A program made the translations under genes and the position numbers. The notes under the pieces were generated by a model, which did not search any database, was not told where the DNA came from, and saw only the letters and a list, made by a program, of their open reading frames with translations. From positions 1-30,032 of the forward strand of contig DBXP01000025.1 of assembly GCA_002309575.1 (NCBI GenBank): a DNA stretch of 30,032 nucleotides, read 5' to 3'. Each line of letters begins with the position of its first letter. The stretch's first letter is position 1. Below are positions 23,801-30,032 of this stretch, one piece after another. The stretch comes from a bacterium UBP6_UBA1209 (GTDB lineage Bacteria > UBP6 > UBA1177).

Positions 23801-24192
23801 AGATATCGGACGGCAACATAGCTATCGTTACCGACAATGTCAGAACGGGTAACTACGCTGTTCAGCTCAAAAGTATTGCAAGCAGCAACCAGCGTTTCAC
23901 GACTCAGTCGATAGCTCTGACGGCAGGGACCTACAACTGCGAGGCTTATGCGAAGGGCACGGCTGCAAGTACCGGATTCAGGGTCTATTCAACGAATGTC
24001 GAAGGTCACAAAGACGGTTACTATCCGCAGTCAGGCTTCTGGACTGATATAAATCCGACCGACTGGACCAAGCTTACCATGACCTTCAAACTGAACGCGG
24101 ACGATTCCGATGTCCAGATCATTCTTTTCGAAGCGAAGGGTGACAGCCTCCTTACCTATTTCGATGATGTCTCCTGCGTGAAGGCGGAATAG
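20848..24192 (+). CDS. Multidomain exported lipoprotein with amidohydrolase, TSP3, OB-fold, Cys-rich and jelly-roll-like domains
   Basis: The 1114-residue precursor has lipobox LAAC (Cys20) and a TEPDEGD-repeat tether (about 45-84). An amidohydrolase-like domain (about 110-500) shows PALINGHDHLGY with metal ligands His186 and His188, FVHSVGI with His349, and GLGTDW with Asp400. The second His usual in VAHCPxSN is replaced in IIWSARTN. Calcium-binding thrombospondin type 3 repeats (DKDGDGIADADDNCP and relatives) span about 575-670. An OB-fold-like region (about 680-860) resembles those of secreted nucleases. Cys-rich knots (about 865-965) precede a C-terminal MNGGFETGDLTGW domain (about 967-1114) like a carbohydrate-binding jelly roll. 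It probably hydrolyses a C-N or similar bond at the cell surface; substrate unknown. Confidence 0.9.
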   Translation: MKKLVTILMSLLLVIALAACGGSGGGKNDSETLPDADDDTIDTGDTEPDEGDTEPDEGDTEPDEGDTEPDEGDTEPDDGDTVPEDDDDEIPDPDTIEETEDDEVVYCAELSALPDGKTCEVSSGNKMKLIRGNVLSGNKAYIGGEVLIGEDGFIKCAGCDCSAESAGATEINCPGATVTPALINGHDHLGYVNNKPGSWGAERFDHRHDWRKGKNGHTNLQKDIPGGASPVQKQWAELRQLMAGTLSIAGSGGAKGFLRNIDQNFVDTYGLEGMDVKYQTFPLGDSSGFMLETGCTYNNMDTASVLKADCYLPHVSEGINKAARNEFLCLTGRQEGGVDLAKENSAFVHSVGIVASDGKELADSKTAIIWSARTNISLYGNTAPVTMLKNQGVLIGLGTDWIASGSMNILREFACVDYLNKNHFNNTFSDYEIWKMATVNNAAALRILDVTGAIRPGLVGDIVVFDAKGADNPYRAVIAGHEKKVALVLRGGQVFYGDANVVSALDSSNDCEAISVCDVNKKVCVKEIGMTLSAFQSANSDQYKLFYCGTPDDEPTCVPKRTRSEDESNPYSGPKEGDKDGDGIADADDNCPDIFNPIRPLDGGKQADSDGDGIGDACDPCPLDKNSGECNTANAADKDGDGIPNGNDNCPFDSNPNQEDNNGNGIGDACEIVVTETTIYEIKQKNVAEGALVKVEGIVTAYKDKNFFMQIDPADHDSTLKEQFSGIYVYKSTSAVNVGDKVRVSGKVAVYYDQLQIANVQNVEVVTANKGVPAFVTVDPAKVKDGGAQQDAYNGVLVKVENVDVTEAADSYHVFGVANGLKVDDDFYSFEDPAVGTHFNEIRGVLAYTYNHSKILPRSADDFGIDRCKNAGCDASFSECNPDTGNCEALPGFCVGNDDCETGYVCNAAHTCEVKTCAGDSDCEAYEQCGGENLCVLRDGRCRRTDDCAANEFCNGSNECEEVKIVMNGGFETGDLTGWKGSKTQISDGNIAIVTDNVRTGNYAVQLKSIASSNQRFTTQSIALTAGTYNCEAYAKGTAASTGFRVYSTNVEGHKDGYYPQSGFWTDINPTDWTKLTMTFKLNADDSDVQIILFEAKGDSLLTYFDDVSCVKAE
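20980..21099 (+). repeat. 21-bp in-frame tandem repeats encoding the DTEPDEG tether
   Basis: Five full units of 21 bp start at 20980, 21001, 21022, 21043 and 21064, with a 15-bp partial unit to 21099. Synonymous differences alternate between units (GACACC/GATACT, GAGGGC/GAAGGT), so the array is not freshly duplicated throughout. Confidence 0.93.
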
Positions 24193-24306
24193 TTAGACTT
24201 CTCATCTATCCGAAAGGTTACAACTGATTATTTCCCTGATTTTCCTAGAAAAAAAAGTTCGATAAGTTAAAATAGAGCCAATATTGTGTTTTAGTTTGAG
24301 GCTTTT

Positions 24307-26544
24307 ATGAAGAATCTTGCAGAGTTTGTGATTAAATATCGTATCGGAATCATTGCGTTTTTTGTCATAATTACGCTGGTGATGGCTATCCCGCTGAAGG
24401 ACAGCGCCGTCGATCCCGATGTCGAAAACATGCTGCCGGACCATCTTAAGGTGCATCTGAAGGAGCTTGAAGAGAAGTTCGGCGGAATGGAGATAATCTT
24501 TGTCGTTGTCGAGGCTGACGATATTTTGAAGCCATCTGTCATCGATCAGGTCAACGCGATCGCGGCCTCCCTGAAGGGTATCCCCGGCATCGAGAAGGTC
24601 AACTCCCTGCCGATGGTCGACGACGACCCCTTCGAGGATGAAAAGCCGAAAGAGGGCTCGCCTGAAGAGCTTTCAAAGCGTGAGGAGCTTCGCACGATCA
24701 TGAAAAACAACGATATGGTCATGCGGACTCTTATAAACGACGACTTCACCGCTACGACCGTTATCGTCAGGATGAAGAATGAGGGCAAAGGTCTTGAAAT
24801 AACTAACGATGTCCGCGATGCCGTAAGCAAGGTCGAAGGCCCCGGCAAGGTCACTCTGGGCGGTCTTCCGGTTGTCAAGGAGCACATTTCGAAGGATGTC
24901 CCGAAGGATATGATGATCTTCATGCCGCTCGGACTTCTCATAATGTTTTTTATCCTGCTTATCAGCTTCAAGCAGATCCGCGGCGTGATCCTGCCCTTTT
25001 CGGTCGTCGTCATGTCGATCGTCGTCTCGATGGGGCTTGTGCCTCTGATGGGGTGGAAGATGACTGTTGTCACGATCATTCTTCCTGTGATCCTGATCGC
25101 GGTCGCAAACGGCTACGGGATCCACATCATCAGCCGTTTCCAGCTCGAAAACATGATGGCGGACGGCAAAAAGAGCGCGGCAGAACTTGCTAAAACGGTA
25201 TTTTCGGAACTCACGATCCCTGTCCTGCTGACGGGCGTTACCACGATTGCCGGTATGCTCTGTCTCATCACACATACCGTTGTTCCGGCGTCGCAGCTCG
25301 GGATCCTCTCCTCGATCGGCATATCGTTTGCGCTTTTTGCGAGCATTTTCTTTATTCCGGCGACCCTTTCGATGATGAAGGTCCCGACACCGGTCATCAA
25401 CAAGGAAAACCGCCCGAAAATGGAAAAGATGCTGAAAAAACTGGCGGAATTTATCTCTATGTATCCACGCCAGCTTCTTGCGCTGAGCGTCGTCCTGACG
25501 ATCGTCATGGCGATCGGGATCCCGAAAATCGTCGTTGACTCCAACCTTGCGAGCTACTATCCCAAAGGGCATCCCGTTCAGATCGCTTCCCAGCTCGTAA
25601 ACGACAACTTCGGCGGCTCCCAGGTCATAAGCGTCAACGCCAAGGGGGATATCAAGGATCCTGTAAACCTTAAGAAAATCGATGAGATAGAGAAGAAGAT
25701 CGCACAAAATCCGAATGTCGGGAACACCCTTTCGATCGCAAAGCTCATCAAGCTTGTCACAAAAGGTGCCTATCAGCCGGACGAAAAGGGTTTCGGCGCG
25801 ATCCCGGATTCAAAGGCGACTGTCGATTTCTTCCTTTCGAAGTACAACGAAATGGGGGATCCGGACGAGGTCTCGAAGCTTGTCAGCAGCGATTTCACGC
25901 AGGCTCAGATCATTGTCCAGCTCAAAAGCGAGAGCAGCGAAACGATCAAAAGGGTCGTTCTGGAGACTCAGGAGCTTATCAAGGACGAGCCGCTTTTCAC
26001 CGAGATCACGGGCTCCGGTGTTATGTTCAAGGAGCTGATAGACAGCGTTATCGACGGTCAGGTCATCTCGCTTATCCTTTCGTTCTTCTCGGTTTCGATC
26101 CTTGTCATGCTCCTCTTCAAATCTATCGTTGCGGGCCTTGTCGCCGGCATCCCGCTCGGGGTTTCGCTCGTTCTGATGTTCGGAGTGATGGGCTTTACCG
26201 GCGTTACGCTCGATATCGCCACAGCGCTGATTTCGTCGATCGTCATTGGCGTCGGCGTCGACTATACGATCCACTTTTTATGGCGTTACAAGATTGAATT
26301 CGCAAAGCACGGCGACCCGCGGGAGGCGGTCGCTCACACGCTTTCGACGACGGGCCGCGGCATTATCTTCAACGCTCTGAGCGTAATGATAGGCTTTGTC
26401 GTCCTGCTTTTCAGCTCGTTCCTGCCGATCCGCTACTTCGGGACTCTGATCGTTCTGAGCATAGGCGTCTGTCTGATCGGTTCGATCGTGCTGCTGCCAT
26501 CGATCTGTATTGTTCTGAGACCTAAATTTTTGGAAAGGAAGTAG
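24307..26544 (+). CDS. RND superfamily (MMPL-like) exporter
   Basis: The 745-residue inner-membrane protein has the duplicated RND layout: one membrane helix (about 11-30), a periplasmic domain, five helices (about 203-360), then a second helix (about 393-412), domain and helix bundle (about 590-740). NGYGIHIISRF (about 267) and GVGVDYTIHFLWRY (about 648) are the matching fourth-helix motifs that carry the proton-relay Asp in this family; in the first half the Asp is absent (GYGIH), in the second it is present. Its size fits MMPL/HpnN-type lipid or hopanoid exporters rather than 1000-residue drug pumps. No adaptor or outer-membrane factor is adjacent. TTTGAGG precedes the ATG. The regulator gene starts at the base after its stop codon. 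Confidence 0.9.
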   Translation: MKNLAEFVIKYRIGIIAFFVIITLVMAIPLKDSAVDPDVENMLPDHLKVHLKELEEKFGGMEIIFVVVEADDILKPSVIDQVNAIAASLKGIPGIEKVNSLPMVDDDPFEDEKPKEGSPEELSKREELRTIMKNNDMVMRTLINDDFTATTVIVRMKNEGKGLEITNDVRDAVSKVEGPGKVTLGGLPVVKEHISKDVPKDMMIFMPLGLLIMFFILLISFKQIRGVILPFSVVVMSIVVSMGLVPLMGWKMTVVTIILPVILIAVANGYGIHIISRFQLENMMADGKKSAAELAKTVFSELTIPVLLTGVTTIAGMLCLITHTVVPASQLGILSSIGISFALFASIFFIPATLSMMKVPTPVINKENRPKMEKMLKKLAEFISMYPRQLLALSVVLTIVMAIGIPKIVVDSNLASYYPKGHPVQIASQLVNDNFGGSQVISVNAKGDIKDPVNLKKIDEIEKKIAQNPNVGNTLSIAKLIKLVTKGAYQPDEKGFGAIPDSKATVDFFLSKYNEMGDPDEVSKLVSSDFTQAQIIVQLKSESSETIKRVVLETQELIKDEPLFTEITGSGVMFKELIDSVIDGQVISLILSFFSVSILVMLLFKSIVAGLVAGIPLGVSLVLMFGVMGFTGVTLDIATALISSIVIGVGVDYTIHFLWRYKIEFAKHGDPREAVAHTLSTTGRGIIFNALSVMIGFVVLLFSSFLPIRYFGTLIVLSIGVCLIGSIVLLPSICIVLRPKFLERK

Positions 26545-29253
26545 ATGCTTAAGAGAGCCCTTTTCTTGCTGTTTCTGCCGTTCTTCTGGCAGCCATGTCT
26601 TAATGCCGAGGGGCTTTCATCTAATGATTTCCAATACTTTACCAATAGAAACTGGAGCGGGGCGGAGGGGCTTTCGCATGACCATCTGACCTCTTTTTAC
26701 CGTGATCCCGAGGGGCTTCTCTGGGTCGGGACGATCGAAGGTCTCAACCGTGTCGACGCAGCTTCGGTAAAAATCTTCAAACTCTCTGACTATCCGGAGC
26801 TCCAGAGCAACAAAATCAACGATATTTCGGGTTCCGGCGGCACGGTTTTCGTTGCGACCGATGCCGGGATCTCGTTTGTTAAGGATGAGGGCGCTACCAT
26901 CGGCCGCGTTTTGTCTCAGGGCGGTTTTTTTGATGTCGAAGCACTCTCTGATTCGCATCTCTTCGCAACTGACGGCAGGGAAATTCTTGAAATAAAATCC
27001 AATAAAATAAACAAGTTGTCTGATTATGCGCTCTTCCCGAACGGTGGGGTCAGGGCGATCTACGCTCTCGGCGGCCAGCTTGGTATCCTCGACCGCAGCG
27101 GCCGGTTTTTTATCTACAAATCGGGTCTCTTCAGCGCGGGATGTTCCGCTTTGAACGTCGCATTCAGCACCGCAAGGGGCAGAAACGGGAGAGTCTTTCT
27201 TGCAGGTGAAAACGGCGTGATCTATGAACTCAAAGGTGAAGAGTGCGAGGCCGTAGCATCGCTGGAACCCGCGTCAATTATTGATGATTTTGATTTCCAT
27301 GACGGCTCGTTCGCTGTTGTTTGCAACGGAAAAGTCAATATTATCAACGGATTGGATTCAAATGTAGAGAACTCCGGGAGCCGGCCTTCGGCACCGGTTT
27401 CAAAGGTTTTTTTAGAAAACGGCTCGTCGCTTTGGCAGCTTTCGGAGAGTACTCTTTCCCATCGCTACCGCACTCAGTTCGTGACGCTCGGACGTGAGGA
27501 GGGGCTTGCTGTCCCAACAGTCTATTCTCTGCTGGAGGATCGTAGCGGCACTGTCTGGCTCGGAACACGCGGCGGAGGGCTTTTCAGCTACCGTGACGGC
27601 AGGTTCCAGCCGCTTCGGGAGGGCCTGGGATCGGTCGCTGTAGGCGGAATGATGCTCGAGGAGACGGGAAAAATACTTGTCGGAACAGGTGACGGGCTTT
27701 TCCGTTTCGATCCGGAAAATCCGGCAAAATTCGAGCCGCAGCTTGACTCAAAGGGCAGCGTCATCCCGATTGTCAGCGTGATTTTTCAGGATTCGTCAAA
27801 ACGTCTCTGGGCCGGCACCGGAGACGGCGGGATATATCTTTTCAAAGATGGGAAGTGGCAGTTCCTGCGGAACGTCTCGTCCGGCGGAGAGGGGTATATT
27901 TCGGCGATTTCGGAGACAGCTTCCGGCGAAGTTCTCTTTGCTGCCTCAAGCGGGTTGATCAAGTTCGATAAGGAAGAAAAGTTCTCTGATTTCGGCGGTT
28001 TGTCCGATTATCAGCCACTGTCGGTATATACCGGAGAGGAGGGGGATATTCTGGTCGGAACGATGCGGCGAGGCATAGCTTTTATCTCGGAAAAGTTCGG
28101 AAAGATCCAGCTCGATTCGAGGCGCGGCCTCTGCAGCGACACGATCTTTGCCATTCTGCGCCAGGGCGACAAATACTGGTTTACCAGCACCAACGGGATC
28201 TTTACGCTCTCTCGCTCCGATTTAGTCCGTGTTGCGGCGGATCCTGCTGAAAAACTGGAGTGCGAGCGCTTCGACTCGCGTGACGGTATCCGTTCTCTCG
28301 AATCGACCGGCGGTGTCCAGCCGGCAGTCTTGATGCGGAGCAACCGCGATATCTGGTTCCCGACTGTAGGCGGGGTCGTCGTGCTGGCTGACGGAGCCGT
28401 AAAATCGGCAAAATTCAGCACTCTGGCGAAATCTTCGCTGTCTTCAAAGATAGATTCTGGAAGTAGTGTCAATGGATCCGGAAGAGATATTTTGTTCTCG
28501 ATCCTGAAGGTTTTTGCTCTCCTGGCTCTTTTGGTTTTCGGCGGGGCGATCCTGAAGAGGAACAGGGGTGAAGAGCTCCCGTCGACGGAGCCAGCCGTTA
28601 TCCCGGAAGGGCCGACGGTTACCCCGGAAGAGCCCGCAGTCACCCCGGAAGAGCCGGCAGTCACCTCTGAAAAGCCCACCGTCACCCCAGAAGAACCGGC
28701 ATTTACCTCTGAAGAGCCTGCCGTTATCCCGGAAGAACCGGCAGTTACTCCGGAAGAGCCGGCGGTTACCCCGGAAGTGCTGCCTGATACCCGGGAGGAG
28801 CTGACCGATACCTCTGAAGAGCCCGCCGATAACGGTTTTGATCCTGACGACACCTCAGGCGATGCTGCTCAGCCGTTGAAGTACGAAAAGAGCAGGCTCG
28901 ACGACCACATCCTCGCAGCCTATGCCGAGGAGCTGATGCAGCTTATGGATTCGCAGAAGCCCTACCTGAACCCCGACCTCACGCTCGGAGGGCTTGCCCA
29001 GGCTGTCGGACTCACGACGAACATCCTTTCGCAGGTCATCAACAGCCACTTCAAGCAGAATTTTTATGCCTTCGTGAACCACTACCGGCTTAAGGAGACG
29101 CTTGAGCTGATGAACAAAACCGAGAACGCGGATAAAAATATTCTTGAGATCGCCTTTACCGCCGGTTTCAACTCAAAAACGACCTTCAACGCCACATTCA
29201 AGAAGGAGCTCGGCGAAACTCCGCGGAATTATCGCAAGCGTATCGAAAAATAG
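26545..29253 (+). CDS. Membrane-anchored beta-propeller sensor with cytoplasmic AraC-type DNA-binding domain
   Basis: The 902-residue protein has a signal sequence (ending near LNAEG), then a periplasmic propeller of two-component-regulator type (about 25-630). Blade motifs include DPEGLLWVGTIEGLNRVD (about 55), DRSGTVWLGTRGGGLFSY (about 332) and DSSKRLWAGTGDGGIYLF (about 416). One membrane segment follows (about 650-671), then a Glu/Pro heptad linker (681-764) and an AraC family helix-turn-helix domain (about 795-902: LTLGGLAQAVGLTTNILSQV, and ILEIAFTAGFNSKTTFNATF). Hybrid two-component relatives carry kinase and receiver domains, and usually Y_Y_Y; none is visible here. It is therefore a one-component, ToxR-like design. 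The ATG follows the exporter stop directly, with GGAAAGGAAG as ribosome site. Confidence 0.92.
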   Translation: MLKRALFLLFLPFFWQPCLNAEGLSSNDFQYFTNRNWSGAEGLSHDHLTSFYRDPEGLLWVGTIEGLNRVDAASVKIFKLSDYPELQSNKINDISGSGGTVFVATDAGISFVKDEGATIGRVLSQGGFFDVEALSDSHLFATDGREILEIKSNKINKLSDYALFPNGGVRAIYALGGQLGILDRSGRFFIYKSGLFSAGCSALNVAFSTARGRNGRVFLAGENGVIYELKGEECEAVASLEPASIIDDFDFHDGSFAVVCNGKVNIINGLDSNVENSGSRPSAPVSKVFLENGSSLWQLSESTLSHRYRTQFVTLGREEGLAVPTVYSLLEDRSGTVWLGTRGGGLFSYRDGRFQPLREGLGSVAVGGMMLEETGKILVGTGDGLFRFDPENPAKFEPQLDSKGSVIPIVSVIFQDSSKRLWAGTGDGGIYLFKDGKWQFLRNVSSGGEGYISAISETASGEVLFAASSGLIKFDKEEKFSDFGGLSDYQPLSVYTGEEGDILVGTMRRGIAFISEKFGKIQLDSRRGLCSDTIFAILRQGDKYWFTSTNGIFTLSRSDLVRVAADPAEKLECERFDSRDGIRSLESTGGVQPAVLMRSNRDIWFPTVGGVVVLADGAVKSAKFSTLAKSSLSSKIDSGSSVNGSGRDILFSILKVFALLALLVFGGAILKRNRGEELPSTEPAVIPEGPTVTPEEPAVTPEEPAVTSEKPTVTPEEPAFTSEEPAVIPEEPAVTPEEPAVTPEVLPDTREELTDTSEEPADNGFDPDDTSGDAAQPLKYEKSRLDDHILAAYAEELMQLMDSQKPYLNPDLTLGGLAQAVGLTTNILSQVINSHFKQNFYAFVNHYRLKETLELMNKTENADKNILEIAFTAGFNSKTTFNATFKKELGETPRNYRKRIEK
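28585..28836 (+). repeat. Twelve 21-bp in-frame repeats encoding EEPAVTP heptads
   Basis: The array runs from TEPAVIP to EEPADNG in strict seven-residue steps. Units 1-9 keep the EEPAVTP pattern with P/S or I/T changes; units 10-12 have diverged. It links the membrane segment to the DNA-binding domain. Confidence 0.9.
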
Positions 29254-29268
29254 TTCAGGCAAGGGCTC

Positions 29269-29291
29269 AGCAATATTGACAATTGCTTTTT
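29269..29291 (+). terminator. Weak candidate terminator after the regulator gene
   Basis: AGCAAT (29269-29274) pairs with ATTGCT (29282-29287) around a 7-nt loop, followed by a T-run to 29291. The stem is short and AT-rich, so it would be inefficient. It overlaps the -35 of the next promoter. Confidence 0.35.
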
Positions 29292-29303
29292 AAAACTTAG
29301 ATT
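29276..29303 (+). promoter_or_regulatory. Promoter of the phosphoglycerate dehydrogenase gene
   Basis: TTGACA (29276-29281), a 16-bp spacer and TAGATT (29298-29303) lie 37 bp before the ATG at 29341. ATGGAGG serves as ribosome site. The layout matches the promoter at 14216. Confidence 0.55.
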
Positions 29304-29340
29304 TCCATAGTTTTTGTCACTTTTTTATGGAGGTTATATT

Positions 29341-30032
29341 ATGACAAAGGTTCTTCTTGCTACCGAAAAGCCGTTTGCAGCAAAGGCTGTTGCAAAAATC
29401 GAAGAGATCTGCAAGGGCGCAGGTTACGAATTCCGCAAACTTGAAAAGTACACATCGGTTGACGAGCTCAAGGCTGCTGTCAAAGATGTAAACGCAGTCA
29501 TCATCAGAAGCGACAAAATCACGAAAGAGATCATGGATGCCGCTCCGGAACTCAAGATCGTAGTCAGAGGCGGCGCAGGATACGACAACGTTGACTGTGC
29601 GGCTGCAAAAGAGAAAGGCATCGTCGTTATGAACACTCCCGGCGTAAACGCAAACGCTGTTGCTGAACTTGCGATCGGTATGGCAATCTATACCGCAAGA
29701 ACATGCTTCACTCCGTCGACCGGAACCGAACTTAAAGGCAAAAAACTCGGTCTTCAGGCTTACGGAAACGTCGGCAGGAACGTTGCAAGGATTGCGAAGG
29801 GACTCGGCATGGAAGTCTATGCTTTCGACCCGTTCCTCACCAAAGAGAAGATCGAGTCCGAGGGCGTAAAATACATCGCTACCAAAGAAGAGCTCTACAA
29901 GACCTGCAACTATGTTTCGCTTCACATCCCGGCTAACGACGAGACCAAAAAGTCGATCACGAAAGAGTTCATGATGGATATGCCGAAACCGGCTACACTC
30001 ATCAATACCGCAAGAAAAGAGATCATCAACGA
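29341..30032 (+). CDS. serA: D-3-phosphoglycerate dehydrogenase (2-hydroxyacid dehydrogenase family), 3' truncated by window edge
   Basis: The first 230 residues are present and open to the last base. The protein oxidises 3-phosphoglycerate with NAD in the first step of serine synthesis. It shows VVRGGAGYDNVDCAAAKEKG with the family GxGxDN site, then a nucleotide-binding loop GLQAYGNVGRNVAR (137-150) and HIPANDETKK. The active-site Arg is expected at Arg225 in NTARKEI. The GLQAYGNVG form, in place of GxGxIG, is seen in short Bacteroidota-type phosphoglycerate dehydrogenases. Other D-2-hydroxyacid dehydrogenases cannot be fully excluded, because the end is missing and serC, the usual neighbour, is not visible. 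Confidence 0.85.
   Translation, partial: MTKVLLATEKPFAAKAVAKIEEICKGAGYEFRKLEKYTSVDELKAAVKDVNAVIIRSDKITKEIMDAAPELKIVVRGGAGYDNVDCAAAKEKGIVVMNTPGVNANAVAELAIGMAIYTARTCFTPSTGTELKGKKLGLQAYGNVGRNVARIAKGLGMEVYAFDPFLTKEKIESEGVKYIATKEELYKTCNYVSLHIPANDETKKSITKEFMMDMPKPATLINTARKEIIN

Noticed and set aside
24673..25707. A 344-codon minus-strand open frame inside the RND gene
   Set aside because: It is rich in Asp/Arg/His with no domain; antisense shadow of membrane-protein codons.
28585..28836. CRISPR-like or satellite array
   Set aside because: It is in frame with strict 21-bp codon periodicity within a protein linker.

Overview
The window reads as chromosomal DNA of an anaerobic Gram-negative bacterium of roughly 50% GC. 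The anaerobic lifestyle is inferred from a class III (oxygen-sensitive) ribonucleotide reductase. A Gram-negative envelope is inferred from five lipoproteins with the lipid-modified Cys at residue 20 or 21, an exported nitroreductase and an RND-type membrane protein. Myxococcus-type Cys-rich repeats, thrombospondin type 3 repeats, a DUF1566 domain and long Asp/Glu/Pro tethers behind the lipid anchor resemble surface proteins of Myxococcota and other former Deltaproteobacteria. The propeller-AraC regulator is more Bacteroidota-like. I cannot fix the phylum from the sequence. No rRNA, tRNA, CRISPR array, insertion sequence or phage gene was found.

Left part (1-8624). The 3' end of aspS is followed by a palindrome-rich gap. 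Next comes nrdD, a class III ribonucleotide reductase fused to a C-terminal thioredoxin domain, preceded by a promoter and two tandem NrdR-box-like sites. A four-gene block follows (3085-8624): a large beta-rich lipoprotein, a thioredoxin-like lipoprotein, pyridoxamine kinase, and a TGS-domain uridine/nucleoside kinase.

Middle (8648-14181). A minus-strand pair encodes an acidic-tether lipoprotein and a TPR/coiled-coil membrane protein. Divergent from it lie xseB and the laccase-domain gene pgeF, overlapping by 1 bp. acpS is on the minus strand. A 400-bp gap with a possible gene remnant precedes a 699-residue lipoprotein carrying seven GDPIM nonapeptide repeats, Cys-rich repeats and a C-terminal DUF1566 domain.

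Right part (14282-30032). A tight plus-strand operon encodes an M49-like metallopeptidase, a membrane SGNH hydrolase, an M42 aminopeptidase, an aminotransferase and an exported nitroreductase, which together suggest peptide and amino-acid use. GDP-fucose synthase and a multidomain amidohydrolase lipoprotein follow. Then come an RND/MMPL exporter and, with no gap, a membrane-anchored beta-propeller/AraC one-component regulator. The window ends inside a D-3-phosphoglycerate dehydrogenase gene.

The strongest candidates for something unusual are the propeller-TM-heptad-AraC regulator joined to an RND exporter, the NrdR-controlled NrdD-thioredoxin fusion, the GDPIM/DUF1566 lipoprotein, and the amidohydrolase lipoprotein. 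Tandem repeats inside exported or linker segments all have unit lengths divisible by three (15, 21, 27 and 21 bp).
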